Below, piece by piece: positions 1-8,552 of a stretch of DNA of 64,000 bases. This DNA comes from Catellatospora methionotrophica (GTDB lineage: Bacteria; Actinomycetota; Actinomycetes; Mycobacteriales; Micromonosporaceae), in assembly GCF_011297335.1 (NCBI RefSeq), contig NZ_JAAOTJ010000017.1, forward strand, positions 94,016 to 158,015, in the 5' to 3' direction. Below the pieces are notes generated by a model. That model had not been told where the DNA came from. It searched no databases and saw only the letters and a list, made by a program, of their open reading frames with translations. The position numbers and the translations under genes were made by a program. The stretch's first letter is position 1. Each line of letters opens with the position of its first letter.

Positions 1-1817
1 CTCCTCGCGGCCAGGGTCAGGAGATCCGGCTGCCGCGCGGAGCCTCGCTGTCGGACTTCGCCGACCGCATCAACGCCAACCCGGGCTCGCTCGTCCAGGA
101 GATGTTCAACCTGGGCGAGATGGTCACGGCGACGCAGTCCTGCACGGACGAGACGCTGCAGCTGCTCGGTGAGCACCTCGGTTTCCACGTGGAGATCGTC
201 AGCCCCGAGGACGAGGACCGCGAGCTGCTGGCCCGGTTCAACATCGACCTCGACGCCGACGTCGACGTCGAGCGGCTGGTCAGCCGGCCGCCGGTGGTGA
301 CCGTCATGGGTCACGTCGACCACGGTAAGACCAAGCTGCTAGACGCGATCCGGTCGGCGAACGTGGTCGAGGGCGAGGCCGGTGGCATCACCCAGCACAT
401 CGGCGCGTACCAGGTGCACGTCGAGCACGAGGGCGAAGAGCGGGCGATCACCTTCATCGACACCCCGGGCCACGAGGCGTTCACCGCCATGCGTGCCCGT
501 GGCGCCCAGGCCACCGACATCGTCGTGCTGGTCGTGGCGGCCGATGACGGCGTCATGCCGCAGACGATCGAGGCGCTCAACCACGCCAAGGCCGCCGACG
601 TGCCGATCGTGGTCGCGGTGAACAAGGTCGACAAGCCGGAGGCCAACCCGGGCAAGGTGCGTCAGCAGCTGACCGAGTACGGCCTGGTCGCCGAGGAGTA
701 CGGCGGCGAGACCATGTTCGTCGACATCTCCGCCAAGAGCCGTCTCAACATCGACGGCCTCCTGGAGGCGGTCCTGCTGACCGCCGACGCGTCGCTGGAG
801 ATGCTGGCCCCGATCGACGGGCACGCCCAGGGTCTGGCCATCGAGGCCCGGCTCGACAAGGGCCGCGGCCCGGTCGCGACGGTGCTGGTCCAGAAGGGCA
901 CGCTGCGGGTCGGTGACTCGATCGTGGCGGGTAACGCCTACGGTCGCGTCCGGGCCATGCTCGACGAGAACGGCACCCCGCTGGCCGAGGCGGGCCCCGC
1001 CCGTCCGGTGATGGTGCTCGGTCTGACCGCGGTGCCGGGTGCGGGTGACACCTTCCTGGCCGCCGACGACGACCGGACCGTTCGCCAGATCGCCGAGCAG
1101 CGCCAAGCCCGTAAGCGGGCTGCCGAGCAGGCGAACCTGCGCGGCCGGGCGACGCTGGAGACGCTGCTCGAGAAGATCAAGGAGGGCGAGCGCACCTCGC
1201 TCGACCTCATCATCAAGGGCGACGTGTCCGGTTCCGTCGAGGCGCTGGAGGACGCGCTCGTGGCGCTGCCGATCCCGGAGGAGATCCAGCTTCGGATCAT
1301 CCACCGCGGCGTCGGTGCGATCACCGAGAACGACGTCAACCTGGCGTCGGCCTCGTCGAACTCGACCGCGATCATCATCGGCTTCAACGTGCGGCCGATG
1401 GACCAGGCACGCGACCTGGCCGATCGCAACGGCGTGGAGATCCGGTACTACACGGTCATCTACCAGGCCATCGAAGAGATCGAGGCGGCCCTCAAGGGCA
1501 TGCTCAAGCCGGAGTACGAAGAGGTCGCCCTGGGTTCGGCGGAGGTCCGCGAGGTCTTCCGTTCGTCCAAGGTGGGTCTCATCGCCGGTTGCATCGTCCG
1601 GTCGGGTCTGCTGCGCCGCAACGGCAAGGCACGGGTCGTCCGCGACGGCGCGGTCGTGGCGGAGTCCGCCTCGATCAGCTCGCTCAAGCGGTTCAAGGAC
1701 GACGCGACCGAGGTCCGCGAGGGCTTCGAGTGTGGTCTGACCCTGGGTGGCTACAACAACCTGCAGGTGGGCGACATCATCGAGACCTTCGAGATGCGCG
1801 AGAAGCCGCGGGTGTGA
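1..1817 (+). CDS. infB: Translation initiation factor IF-2, 3' part (5' end outside window)
   Basis: GTPase that brings initiator tRNA to the 30S subunit. The open frame continues upstream of base 1 (first full codon at base 3), so the N-terminal region is missing; about 604 residues are visible. The G domain is clear: P-loop GHVDHGKT near bases 308-331, then DTPGHEAF and NKVDK, followed by the beta-barrel and IF2 C-terminal domains ending in the usual EVREGFECG and GDIIETFEM segments. It is followed by a GC-rich hairpin and then by the ylxP-rbfA group, the usual actinobacterial order. Confidence 0.98.
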   Translation, partial: PRGQGQEIRLPRGASLSDFADRINANPGSLVQEMFNLGEMVTATQSCTDETLQLLGEHLGFHVEIVSPEDEDRELLARFNIDLDADVDVERLVSRPPVVTVMGHVDHGKTKLLDAIRSANVVEGEAGGITQHIGAYQVHVEHEGEERAITFIDTPGHEAFTAMRARGAQATDIVVLVVAADDGVMPQTIEALNHAKAADVPIVVAVNKVDKPEANPGKVRQQLTEYGLVAEEYGGETMFVDISAKSRLNIDGLLEAVLLTADASLEMLAPIDGHAQGLAIEARLDKGRGPVATVLVQKGTLRVGDSIVAGNAYGRVRAMLDENGTPLAEAGPARPVMVLGLTAVPGAGDTFLAADDDRTVRQIAEQRQARKRAAEQANLRGRATLETLLEKIKEGERTSLDLIIKGDVSGSVEALEDALVALPIPEEIQLRIIHRGVGAITENDVNLASASSNSTAIIIGFNVRPMDQARDLADRNGVEIRYYTVIYQAIEEIEAALKGMLKPEYEEVALGSAEVREVFRSSKVGLIAGCIVRSGLLRRNGKARVVRDGAVVAESASISSLKRFKDDATEVREGFECGLTLGGYNNLQVGDIIETFEMREKPRV

Positions 1818-1826
1818 TCCCGTGAC

Positions 1827-1872
1827 GCGGGGCGGGGCCCCGGTGCGAAACCGCGCCGGAGTCCCGCCCCGC
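1827..1872 (+). terminator. GC-rich hairpin after infB
   Basis: A 10-bp perfect stem (1827-1836 with 1863-1872) lies 10 bases after the infB stop. There is no T-run, which is common for actinobacterial terminators. Function as a terminator or RNA processing site is inferred. Confidence 0.5.
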
Positions 1873-1949
1873 TCCGTGTCCGTGGGTAGACGGACGACAC
1901 AGTCTTTGCTTGATCGTCGTTGAGAAGGCGGCGGAAGGAGTTGGCACAG

Positions 1950-2963
1950 GTGGCTAGGTACGGGCTTCTGGTGGCGCCGTCGGCGAACCGGGTCTACACG
2001 CAGTCGGCGCCGGAGTTGATGGCGGCCGAGCTGGCCGTGTTCTCCGAGCGGGCGCTGGCCGGGCGGATCGAGCCGGCCGAGATCGTCGAGTTCGCCGGGC
2101 GGCCGTACCTGACGTTCGAGGTCGAGGACGCGCTCGGGCCGGACGAGCTGCGGGTGCTGGCGAACCTGTCGTCGGCGTACGCCCTGTTCGAGATGGTCGA
2201 CGGTGGTCTTCTGCGGCCGCTGGGCGAGCCGTCGCTGGACCGGTACGACGACGACCTGATCACCATCCAGAAGTACGCGGGCAAGACCAACGAGCACTTC
2301 ACCAAGCTGCTGCTCAACGTCACCGTGCTGGCCACCTCCTGGGCCGAGCAGCTGCTGAGCAAGCGGTTCGCGGTGCTCGACCCGGTCGCCGGGCGGGGCA
2401 CCACGCTCAACCAGGCGCTGATGTACGGCTGGGACGCGGTCGGCATCGAGCTCGACGGCAAGGACGTCGAGGCGTACAGCGCGTTCCTGAGGACGTGGCT
2501 CAAGAACAAGCGGATCAAGCACACCACCGACATGGTGCCGCTGCGCCGCGAGGGCAAGCGCCTGGGCCGCCGCTTCGACGCGCGCATCGGCGACGTACGC
2601 GACGACCCGCAGCACCTGTCGGTGTTCGAGGCCGACACGATCCAGTCCCGGGCGCTGCTGAAGGGCAACTCGGTCGACGTGATCGTGGCCGACCTGCCGT
2701 ACGGCGTCGTGCACGGCAGCCGCAGCGCCAAGGGCCTGGCCCGGGGCCCGCAGGAGCTGCTGGAGGAGGCGCTGCCCGGCTGGACGTCGCTGCTGCGCCC
2801 CGGCGGTGCGCTGGGCATGTCCTGGAACACCCACGTCGCCCCGCGTGAGGACGCCCTGGACCTGCTGGAGGAGCACGGACTGGAGGCCGTCGACTACGAG
2901 GGCTTCGAGCACCGCGTCGACCAGGCGATCACCCGCGACATTCTGGTGGCCCGCAAGGTGTGA
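1950..2963 (+). CDS. TRM11-family SAM-dependent RNA methyltransferase
   Basis: Predicted 337-residue methyltransferase of the TRM11/THUMP-associated group, probably modifying guanine N2 in RNA; the substrate is not known. The SAM-binding loop DPVAGRGTTLNQAL is followed by the catalytic-type motif DLPYG (a D/N-PPY variant) near the C-terminus. The frame is open from TTG 1920, but GTG 1950 is chosen because AAGGAG (1935-1940) lies nine bases before it and the protein then begins ARYGLLVAPSANRVY. It lies between infB and ylxP, so a role in rRNA or tRNA maturation fits the context. Confidence 0.85.
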   Translation: MARYGLLVAPSANRVYTQSAPELMAAELAVFSERALAGRIEPAEIVEFAGRPYLTFEVEDALGPDELRVLANLSSAYALFEMVDGGLLRPLGEPSLDRYDDDLITIQKYAGKTNEHFTKLLLNVTVLATSWAEQLLSKRFAVLDPVAGRGTTLNQALMYGWDAVGIELDGKDVEAYSAFLRTWLKNKRIKHTTDMVPLRREGKRLGRRFDARIGDVRDDPQHLSVFEADTIQSRALLKGNSVDVIVADLPYGVVHGSRSAKGLARGPQELLEEALPGWTSLLRPGGALGMSWNTHVAPREDALDLLEEHGLEAVDYEGFEHRVDQAITRDILVARKV

Positions 2964-2984
2964 CCTGGCGTACTGTTCACGCTC

Positions 2985-3278
2985 GTGCATACCGGAACAT
3001 CCGTTTTCGACCTCCTCCTACCCGGCGACTCCCGGTCGCTGAAGGAGAAACGGTCGTACATCCGTCCGATCATCGCGGCGCTGAAGAAGTACGAGGTGGC
3101 GGTCGCCGAGGTGGGCGCCATGGACCTGCACGGGCGCGCCGAGATCGGCGTGGCCGTGGTCGCCGCCGACCCGGCCCACGTCAACGAGGTGCTGGACCAC
3201 TGCGAGCGCCTGGTGGTCGGCCGCCCCGAGGTCGAGGTCCTGTCCGTCAAGCGCCGCTGGTACGGCGACGACGACTGA
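2985..3278 (+). CDS. ylxP: DUF503 / YlxP family protein
   Basis: A 97-residue protein with the DUF503 signature: an N-terminal strand, SRSLKEKRSYIRPI, and the later strand of conserved hydrophobic residues. The family forms a small ferredoxin-like fold and is nearly always encoded between infB and rbfA, as here. A link to ribosome assembly is suspected from context but not established. TACTGT (2971-2976) ends eight bases before GTG 2985, which suggests a leaderless start. Confidence 0.9.
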   Translation: MHTGTSVFDLLLPGDSRSLKEKRSYIRPIIAALKKYEVAVAEVGAMDLHGRAEIGVAVVAADPAHVNEVLDHCERLVVGRPEVEVLSVKRRWYGDDD

Positions 3279-3373
3279 TCCGCCCCCGGGCGGTTCGTTT
3301 ACGCCGGTGTATCCGTGGTCACAGGGTGCGTCGGAGCGCTCAGCTCCCACGCGTGACCGTCGGGCCCGGCGGG

Positions 3374-3379
3374 TAGTGT
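3374..3379 (+). promoter_or_regulatory. Candidate -10 box for rbfA
   Basis: TAGTGT hexamer of the TANNNT type in the 190-base gap between ylxP and rbfA. It would give an 80-90-base leader. No clear -35 is seen. Confidence 0.35.
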
Positions 3380-3468
3380 CATGGTGTTGGTTTCGACCCT
3401 GGCTCGTCACCGCGGCCGGCATGAGTCGGCGCGGGCGCGTCGTGGTCGTCGGTCGCGGAGGTGACGTG

Positions 3469-3957
3469 ATGGCTGATCCGGCCAAGGTTCGCAAACATGC
3501 GGAGCGAGTGCGTGAGCTCGTCGCATCGGTGATTCGTACCCAGATCAAGGACCCGAGGCTGGGGATGATCACGATCACCGACGCGCGGATCACCGCCGAC
3601 CTGCGCGAGGCGACCGTCTTCTACACCGTGCTCGGCGACGCCGAGGAGCAGGCGGGCACCGCCGCGGCGCTGGAGAGCGCCAAGGGCATGCTGCGCGGCG
3701 TGGTGGGCCGGGCCCTGGGCCTGCGCCACTCGCCCTCGCTGGCGTTCGTCTCCGACGACGTCCAGGAGCACGTGAAGCACATCGACGACCTGCTCGCCGA
3801 GGCCAAGCAGCGCGACGAGGTCGTGCAGCAGCTGGCCGCGGGCGCGGCGTACGCCGGTGAGGCGCAGCCGTACAAGGTCGACGAGGACGACGACGAGGGC
3901 GCGTCCGACGACGATGACGAGGACGAGCCCGCGCTGCGCGCGGCAGTCCAGCGGTGA
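3469..3957 (+). CDS. rbfA: 30S ribosome-binding factor RbfA
   Basis: Late 30S maturation factor that binds pre-30S subunits near the 16S rRNA 5' helix. The 162-residue protein begins MADPAKVRKHAERV and contains the KH-type fold with IKDPRLGMITITDARITADLREATVFYTVLG. The open frame extends upstream to 3307, but ATG 3469 is preceded by GGAGGTGA and gives the normal family N-terminus; GTG 3466 is an equal alternative. The last 30 residues are an acidic Asp/Glu tail typical of actinobacterial RbfA. Its stop overlaps the nrnA start by four bases. Confidence 0.95.
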   Translation: MADPAKVRKHAERVRELVASVIRTQIKDPRLGMITITDARITADLREATVFYTVLGDAEEQAGTAAALESAKGMLRGVVGRALGLRHSPSLAFVSDDVQEHVKHIDDLLAEAKQRDEVVQQLAAGAAYAGEAQPYKVDEDDDEGASDDDDEDEPALRAAVQR

Positions 3958-4988
3958 ACACGACGACCCTCGCGGCAGGCACCACGGGCCGCCCGACCGA
4001 GCAGGACTGGGCCGCCGCGGTGAACGCGGTGCGCTCGGGCCTGCGGCCGGGCGCCCGGGTGCTGCTGGTCTGCCACGTCAACCCCGACGGCGACGCGCTG
4101 GGCAGCATGCTCGGCTTCGCCCAGGGGCTGCGCAAGCTCGGGGTCACCTCGCTGCAGTGCACGTTCCCCGGCGCGTTGAGCGTGCCGGAGCCGCTGCACA
4201 TGCCGGCGATGGACCTGCTGATCCCCGAGGGCGCGGCCGACCCGGCCCCGGACCTGCTGGTTACCTTCGACGCGGCCAGCGAGTCGCGGCTGGGAGCGCT
4301 GGTGGACCGGCTGGAGACCGCGACGGTCAGCCTGGTGCTGGACCACCATGCCTCCAATACCGGTTTCGGCAAGGTGTCGCTGGTCGACCCGTGCGCCGCG
4401 GCCACCTCGGTGGTCGCCGCGGAGCTGCTGCGCCGCCTGGACGTGCCACTGGACCGGGAGATGGCCGAGTGCCTGTACATCGCCCTGGTCACCGACACCG
4501 GCTCGTTCAAGTTCGACCTGACCACGCCCGAGGTGCACGAGCTGGCGGCCCGGCTCGTGGCCGCCGGCATCGACGTCGGGGCGATCTCGCGGCGCATCTT
4601 CGACAGCCGCCCGTTCGGCGCGGTCCGGATGTTCGGCGAGGTGATGGGGCGCGCCCAGCTGGAACCGGAGTCGGCGGGCGGGCGCGGGCTGGTGTACGCC
4701 GTGGCCACGCTTGACGACCTGGCCAAGCACCAGCAGCCGCCGTACGTGCTGGAGGCGCTGATCGACTCGGTGCGCTGTGTCGCCGAGGCCGATGTCGCGC
4801 TGCTGCTCAAGCAGGTCGCCCCGGCCGAGTGGGCGGTCTCCATGCGCAGCAAGGGCGGCGCGGACGTGAGCCGGATCGCGGTCGAGCTCGGCGGCGGCGG
4901 TCACCGCCTCGCGGCCGGGTTCACCGGCCACGGCACCGCCGAGCAGATCATCGACGCGGTACGCGGCCGCCTGGCGGCGCAGTTCTGA
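3954..4988 (+). CDS. nrnA: DHH-family phosphoesterase, NrnA-like oligoribonuclease / PAP phosphatase
   Basis: A 344-residue DHH/DHHA1 protein that probably degrades short oligonucleotides and pAp, as NrnA does. Visible motifs are HVNPDGDALGS (motif I), FDAAS, the DHH motif in LVLDHHASNTGFG, and the C-terminal GGGGHRLAAGF of the DHHA1 domain. GTG 3954 overlaps the rbfA stop (GTGA), so the two genes are translationally coupled. rbfA-nrnA is a standard pair in Gram-positive bacteria. Exact substrate preference cannot be read from sequence. Confidence 0.92.
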   Translation: MNTTTLAAGTTGRPTEQDWAAAVNAVRSGLRPGARVLLVCHVNPDGDALGSMLGFAQGLRKLGVTSLQCTFPGALSVPEPLHMPAMDLLIPEGAADPAPDLLVTFDAASESRLGALVDRLETATVSLVLDHHASNTGFGKVSLVDPCAAATSVVAAELLRRLDVPLDREMAECLYIALVTDTGSFKFDLTTPEVHELAARLVAAGIDVGAISRRIFDSRPFGAVRMFGEVMGRAQLEPESAGGRGLVYAVATLDDLAKHQQPPYVLEALIDSVRCVAEADVALLLKQVAPAEWAVSMRSKGGADVSRIAVELGGGGHRLAAGFTGHGTAEQIIDAVRGRLAAQF

Positions 4989-5002
4989 GCACGTCTCGCT
5001 GG

Positions 5003-5067
5003 AAGATCGCCGTTTCCGGTCATGATCTGCGGTGCGGCCGCGGTTTCTGACCCGAAACGCTGATCTT
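5003..5067. repeat. Family A intergenic palindrome, copy 1
   Basis: Imperfect inverted repeat with arms 5003-5029 and 5041-5067, following nrnA. The outer arm matches the family consensus AAGATCGCYGTTTCGGGTCA. There is no T-tract. Other copies lie near 10397, 16064, 20335, 44861, 51222 and 56405. Confidence 0.8.
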
Positions 5068-5125
5068 GCCCGCAGGCTGGGGAGAAGATCTCCCCAAAGA
5101 CCGGGCAACGGAGCACAATCAGGTC

Positions 5126-5533
5126 ATGGAACAGCGTCCTGAGCTCACCGTCGCGCCGGTGTCGCCCTGGGCGCGGGCGCAGGTCATGCTGCCGGTGTTC
5201 GTTCCCTTCGCGCTGATCGGCGGGCTGCTCCCGTCGTTCTCGCTGGCCGCGAACCTGTACGTGCTGGCGCTGGGCGGCGGGCTGCTGCTGGCGGGCATGT
5301 CCTCGCGGCTGCCCCGCCGGGCCGCGCCGGTGACCCTGCTGCCGGGCGTCGCCTGGTGGCTGGTGCCGGTCGCCGTCTTCGTGGTCGCCGAGGTCGTCAC
5401 GTTCGCCATGGGCTCGACGCACGACTACCCGACCCTGTCCCTGCTGGCCGATCCGCTGCTCGACGGCTACCTGCTACGCGCTATGGCGTACTTCGGCTGG
5501 CTTGCCGGATTCTGGGGACTGGTGCGCCGATGA
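5126..5533 (+). CDS. Small integral membrane protein of unknown function
   Basis: A 135-residue hydrophobic protein with about four predicted membrane segments separated by short basic loops, for example SSRLPRRAAP. I do not recognise a catalytic motif. ATG 5126 was chosen because sequence further upstream lies inside the family A palindrome. The stop overlaps the next start (ATGA), so it forms a two-gene unit with the DUF6186-like protein downstream. Envelope function is likely but unspecified. Confidence 0.7.
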   Translation: MEQRPELTVAPVSPWARAQVMLPVFVPFALIGGLLPSFSLAANLYVLALGGGLLLAGMSSRLPRRAAPVTLLPGVAWWLVPVAVFVVAEVVTFAMGSTHDYPTLSLLADPLLDGYLLRAMAYFGWLAGFWGLVRR

Positions 5534-5748
5534 GCCTGACCCGCCTGCTCGCCATCGCGGGCTTCGTCCTCGCCGGGCTGACCGTGCTCGCCGTGGAGTG
5601 GGCCGCCCGCCGCCCCGGCTCCCGCATCCCGACCCTCGGCGACGTGTCCGCCCTGGTCATGCGCTACGACATCGGCGGTTTCCCCGTAGGCCGCCTCGCG
5701 ATCCTCAGCTTCTGGTTCTGGCTCGGCTGGCACTTCCTCGCCCGCTAA
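5530..5748 (+). CDS. DUF6186-like small membrane protein
   Basis: A 72-residue protein with two membrane segments, one at the N-terminus (LLAIAGFVLAGLTVLAVEW) and one near the C-terminus. The ending GGFPVGRLAILSFWFWLGWHFLAR resembles actinobacterial proteins grouped as DUF6186. It is coupled by a four-base overlap to the preceding membrane protein gene. Function is unknown; the family name comes from memory of the C-terminal pattern. Confidence 0.75.
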   Translation: MSLTRLLAIAGFVLAGLTVLAVEWAARRPGSRIPTLGDVSALVMRYDIGGFPVGRLAILSFWFWLGWHFLAR

Positions 5749-5787
5749 CCCACCCCCACCCCACCCCGGCCGCCGCCGGCCCCACCC

Positions 5788-5862
5788 TTCTGTCGCAACT
5801 CTTAAAGAGTCGCGGCTACCGGCGTGCCCTGAGGCCGCGACTTTTTAAGAGTTGCGACAGAA
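5788..5862. repeat. Family F intergenic palindrome, copy 1
   Basis: Two 29-base arms (5788-5816 and 5834-5862) pair with a single mismatch. The core CAACTCTTAAAGAGT is itself nearly palindromic. It lies 39 bases after the small membrane operon. A second copy follows eboF near 63884, 58 kb away. Confidence 0.85.
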
Positions 5863-6191
5863 GGGGCGGGGCGGGGGCCGGGGGGAGGGGTGTGACGGAT
5901 CTGCAAACGGGCATATCCGACTGGTCGTGCGTTCAGGTGACGTTCAGCAGGGGTGGGGGGTGGTGGGGGTTCCGGGATGTGGGAAGGTCTGTGCAGGATG
6001 TGGAACTGAACGATAGTTTTGTCTGCAGCGAAGCCACCTGTCGTCCACAACGACCTGCGGCTGAGCGACAGTCACACCGGCGACAGAGCTCGGCGATCCC
6101 GAGAGCGGCGGCGGACTACAGAAGAGCGCGGCGTGCGTACGCGACCGCGCGACGAAGTTGACCCGTTGTCATTCTTGGAAAGGACCGTGCC
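5863..6191. other. Intergenic stretch with no supported gene
   Basis: About 330 bases between the family F palindrome and a candidate small ORF. It holds G-rich runs near 5864-5890 and 5951-5971. I see no convincing coding frame, tRNA or known riboswitch. A promoter for the small ORF is expected here but no clear -35/-10 pair could be assigned. Confidence 0.5.
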
Positions 6192-6293
6192 ATGCCCACG
6201 TCGAAGAAGCCCCAGCCGCAGCCCACCGAGGAAGAGCGCGAGCGCGAGCAGGCCCGTCGTGCCCTGCAGACCTCGATGGACACCCGGCAGTAG
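6192..6293 (+). CDS. Candidate 33-residue charged small protein
   Basis: ATG 6192 follows GGAAAGGA with about eight bases of spacing. It opens a 34-codon frame beginning MPTSKKPQPQPTEEERERE and ending in STOP TAG 6291-6293. The peptide has a basic/proline start, a Glu/Arg-rich helix-like centre and no membrane segment. Third codon positions are strongly G/C biased (for example CAG, GCC, GAG), as in real genes of this genome. Function unknown; homologue conservation was not tested. Confidence 0.5.
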   Translation: MPTSKKPQPQPTEEEREREQARRALQTSMDTRQ

Positions 6294-6349
6294 TACTCCC
6301 CGCAGACAACGGGGACCCGGCGGGTTTTCGTGGCGTCTAGGCTGTCGTG

Positions 6350-7201
6350 ATGTCCTCGACAGCCGTGCCCGTGGCACCCGCCATCGATGAAGCTCTCGCG
6401 GGCCTGGCACTGCAGACCCGCCGCCTGCGCATCGCGGCGTGGGCCGTCGGCGGTGCCGGTCTGCTGGTCACCGCGTTGATCGCGGGCATCCGGGATGACA
6501 CCGCGTGGGTGTGGCGGTCGGTGGCCGCGATCATGGCGCTGGGCGTGTTCTTCGGTTACGCCATCGCGGTCCGGCCGCTACGGCGCTGGCGCCGCCCACA
6601 GCTGCTCCTGCCGTCGGCCGCGACCTCCGGCTTCGTCACCGCGGCCGCGCCGGTCAGCCACGCGCCGACAGCGCTTCTGCTGGCCGTGGCCGGGTTCGCG
6701 CTCGGCTCGGGCGCGGTCTGGACGGCGCTCGCCGTCGCGCTGCTCGCCGCGGTGGTGAGCCTGCGGCCGCAGCAGCTCGCGGTGACGCCCAGCGCGCTGC
6801 GGGTGCGCCGGATCATGACGCGCTCGGTGCCCTGGGCACAGCTCGAGGACCTGCGGGTGACCACCTCGGGCGGGTGCGATGTGCTGACGCTGGTGGTCGA
6901 CCGACCCGGCCGCCCACCCGGTTCCGTGCGTATCGCGCTGGCCGCGCTCGACGTCGACCCCGCCTACCTGCTGCACCTGTCGCGGCACTACCGCGCTGTG
7001 CCGCAGGACCGCACCGCCATCGGCGCACCTGCGGAGCTGGACCGCCGCCGTGCCGCCTACCTGGCCGTGGCCGCCGCCGGTCCCAGCGCGCTGGAGCCGG
7101 ACGCCGCCCCGGCACCGGCCGCCGGACTGATCGAGCAGCTCGCCGACGTCATCGACCCCGGCGCCGACCCGGGTCCGCTGCCCGCTGCGGCGGCGTCGTG
7201 A
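6350..7201 (+). CDS. Membrane protein with C-terminal PH-like domain, unknown function
   Basis: A 283-residue protein with four or so membrane segments in the first 140 residues. A soluble part follows whose pattern (VTPSALRVRRIMTRSVPWAQLEDLRV) resembles bacterial PH-like domains of membrane proteins. TAGGCT (6338-6343) lies six bases before ATG 6350, supporting a leaderless start there rather than at GTG 6347. The stop overlaps the MATE transporter start (GTGA), so the two are probably co-expressed. No enzymatic motif is visible. Confidence 0.75.
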   Translation: MSSTAVPVAPAIDEALAGLALQTRRLRIAAWAVGGAGLLVTALIAGIRDDTAWVWRSVAAIMALGVFFGYAIAVRPLRRWRRPQLLLPSAATSGFVTAAAPVSHAPTALLLAVAGFALGSGAVWTALAVALLAAVVSLRPQQLAVTPSALRVRRIMTRSVPWAQLEDLRVTTSGGCDVLTLVVDRPGRPPGSVRIALAALDVDPAYLLHLSRHYRAVPQDRTAIGAPAELDRRRAAYLAVAAAGPSALEPDAAPAPAAGLIEQLADVIDPGADPGPLPAAAAS

Positions 7202-8541
7202 CCGTCGCGCGCGACACAGCGTCGGCCGAGTACCGGCGGATCGCGGCACTGGCGCTGCCCGCGCTGGTCGTGCTCGCCGCCGAACCGCTGTACGTGCTGG
7301 TCGACACCGCCGTGGTGGGCCACCTGGGCCGGGTGCCGCTGGCCGCGCTGGGCATGGCGGGCACGGTGCTCGGGCTGGCCGTCTGGCTCGGCAACGTGCT
7401 GGCGTACGGCACCACCGGCCGGGCAGCGCGCCGCTTCGGGGCGGGTGACCGGGCCGGGGCGGTGCAGGAGGGCGTGCAGGCGTCCTGGCTGGCGGTGCTC
7501 GCCGGGCTGGGCCTCGTCGCGGCGGCGCAGGTCTTCGCCGGGCCGCTGACCCGGGCACTGTCGGGCAACGGGCCCGAGTCCGCGGACGTCGCCGCGCTGG
7601 CCGAGTCCTGGCTGCGGGTGGCCAGCCTCGGCGCGCCGTTCATCCTGCTGGCGATGGCGGGCAACGGCTGGATGCGCGGGGTGCAGGACACCCGCCGCCC
7701 GCTGCGTTACGTGCTCGGCGCGAACCTCGCCTCGGCGGTGCTGTGCCCGCTGCTGGTATACACCCTGGGCTGGGGCATGGTCGGCTCCGCCTGGGCCAAC
7801 GTGGCCGCGCAGACCGCCTCCGGCGGGCTGTTCCTGCGGGCGCTGATCGTCGAGCGGGTGCCGCTCGCGCCGCGCTGGGACGTGCTGCGCCGCCAGGTGT
7901 CGGTCAACGCCAACCTGCTCGTGCGGGGGGCGGCGTTCCAGGCGTGCTTCCTGTCCGCGGCGGCGGTGGCGGCCCGGTTCGGCGCGGCCGCGCTGGCCGC
8001 CCACCAGATCGCGCTGCAGCTGTGGTTCTTCAGCGCGCTGGTGCTCGACTCGGTGGCGATCGCCGCCCAGTCGCTGGTCGGCGCGGAGCTGGGGGCCGGG
8101 GACGCGCCCGCGGCCAAGCGCACCGCGCGCCGCATCGCCTGGCTGGGCGGCTGGTGCGGGGTCGCGTTCGCCGTCGTGCTCGGCGCGGGCGTGGCGGTGC
8201 TGCCCGCTCTGTTCGTCGACGATCCCGCGGTATGGGAACAGGCCGCGCTGATCTGGCCGTGGTTCCTGGTGCTGCTGCCACTGGGCGGGATCGTGTTCGC
8301 CCTCGACGGGGTGCTGATCGGCGCGGGCGACGTGGCATACCTGCGTAACCTGACCATCATCGCCGCCGTGGCCGGCTTCCTGCCGCTGACCTGGCTGGCG
8401 TACTACCTCCAGCTCGGGCTGCCCGGCGTGTGGGCCGGGCTGACCATGTTCCTGGTGGTGCGCCTCGTCGCGCTGCTGCTGCGGATGCGCACCGGCGGCT
8501 GGGCCGTGCCCAGCCCGGGACCGGTTCCCGCCTCGCCTTAG
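7198..8541 (+). CDS. MATE family efflux transporter
   Basis: A 447-residue multidrug and toxin extrusion protein with about 12 membrane helices. Family features include the opening AEYRRIAALALPALVVLAAEPLYVLVDTAVVGHLG, the repeat-half pattern, and AAHQIALQLWFF in the second half. It probably exchanges H+ or Na+ for a cationic or organic substrate, which cannot be deduced. The start GTG 7198 overlaps the upstream membrane gene by four bases. Its stop TAG forms the first bases of the TAGGCT box that precedes truB. Confidence 0.92.
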   Translation: MTVARDTASAEYRRIAALALPALVVLAAEPLYVLVDTAVVGHLGRVPLAALGMAGTVLGLAVWLGNVLAYGTTGRAARRFGAGDRAGAVQEGVQASWLAVLAGLGLVAAAQVFAGPLTRALSGNGPESADVAALAESWLRVASLGAPFILLAMAGNGWMRGVQDTRRPLRYVLGANLASAVLCPLLVYTLGWGMVGSAWANVAAQTASGGLFLRALIVERVPLAPRWDVLRRQVSVNANLLVRGAAFQACFLSAAAVAARFGAAALAAHQIALQLWFFSALVLDSVAIAAQSLVGAELGAGDAPAAKRTARRIAWLGGWCGVAFAVVLGAGVAVLPALFVDDPAVWEQAALIWPWFLVLLPLGGIVFALDGVLIGAGDVAYLRNLTIIAAVAGFLPLTWLAYYLQLGLPGVWAGLTMFLVVRLVALLLRMRTGGWAVPSPGPVPASP

Positions 8542-8552
8542 GCTGGACCGTT

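Noticed and set aside
339..2990. Very long open frame on the minus strand opposite infB and the methyltransferase gene
   Set aside because: It lacks any family motif and lies fully antisense to well-supported genes; long antisense frames are expected at this G+C content.
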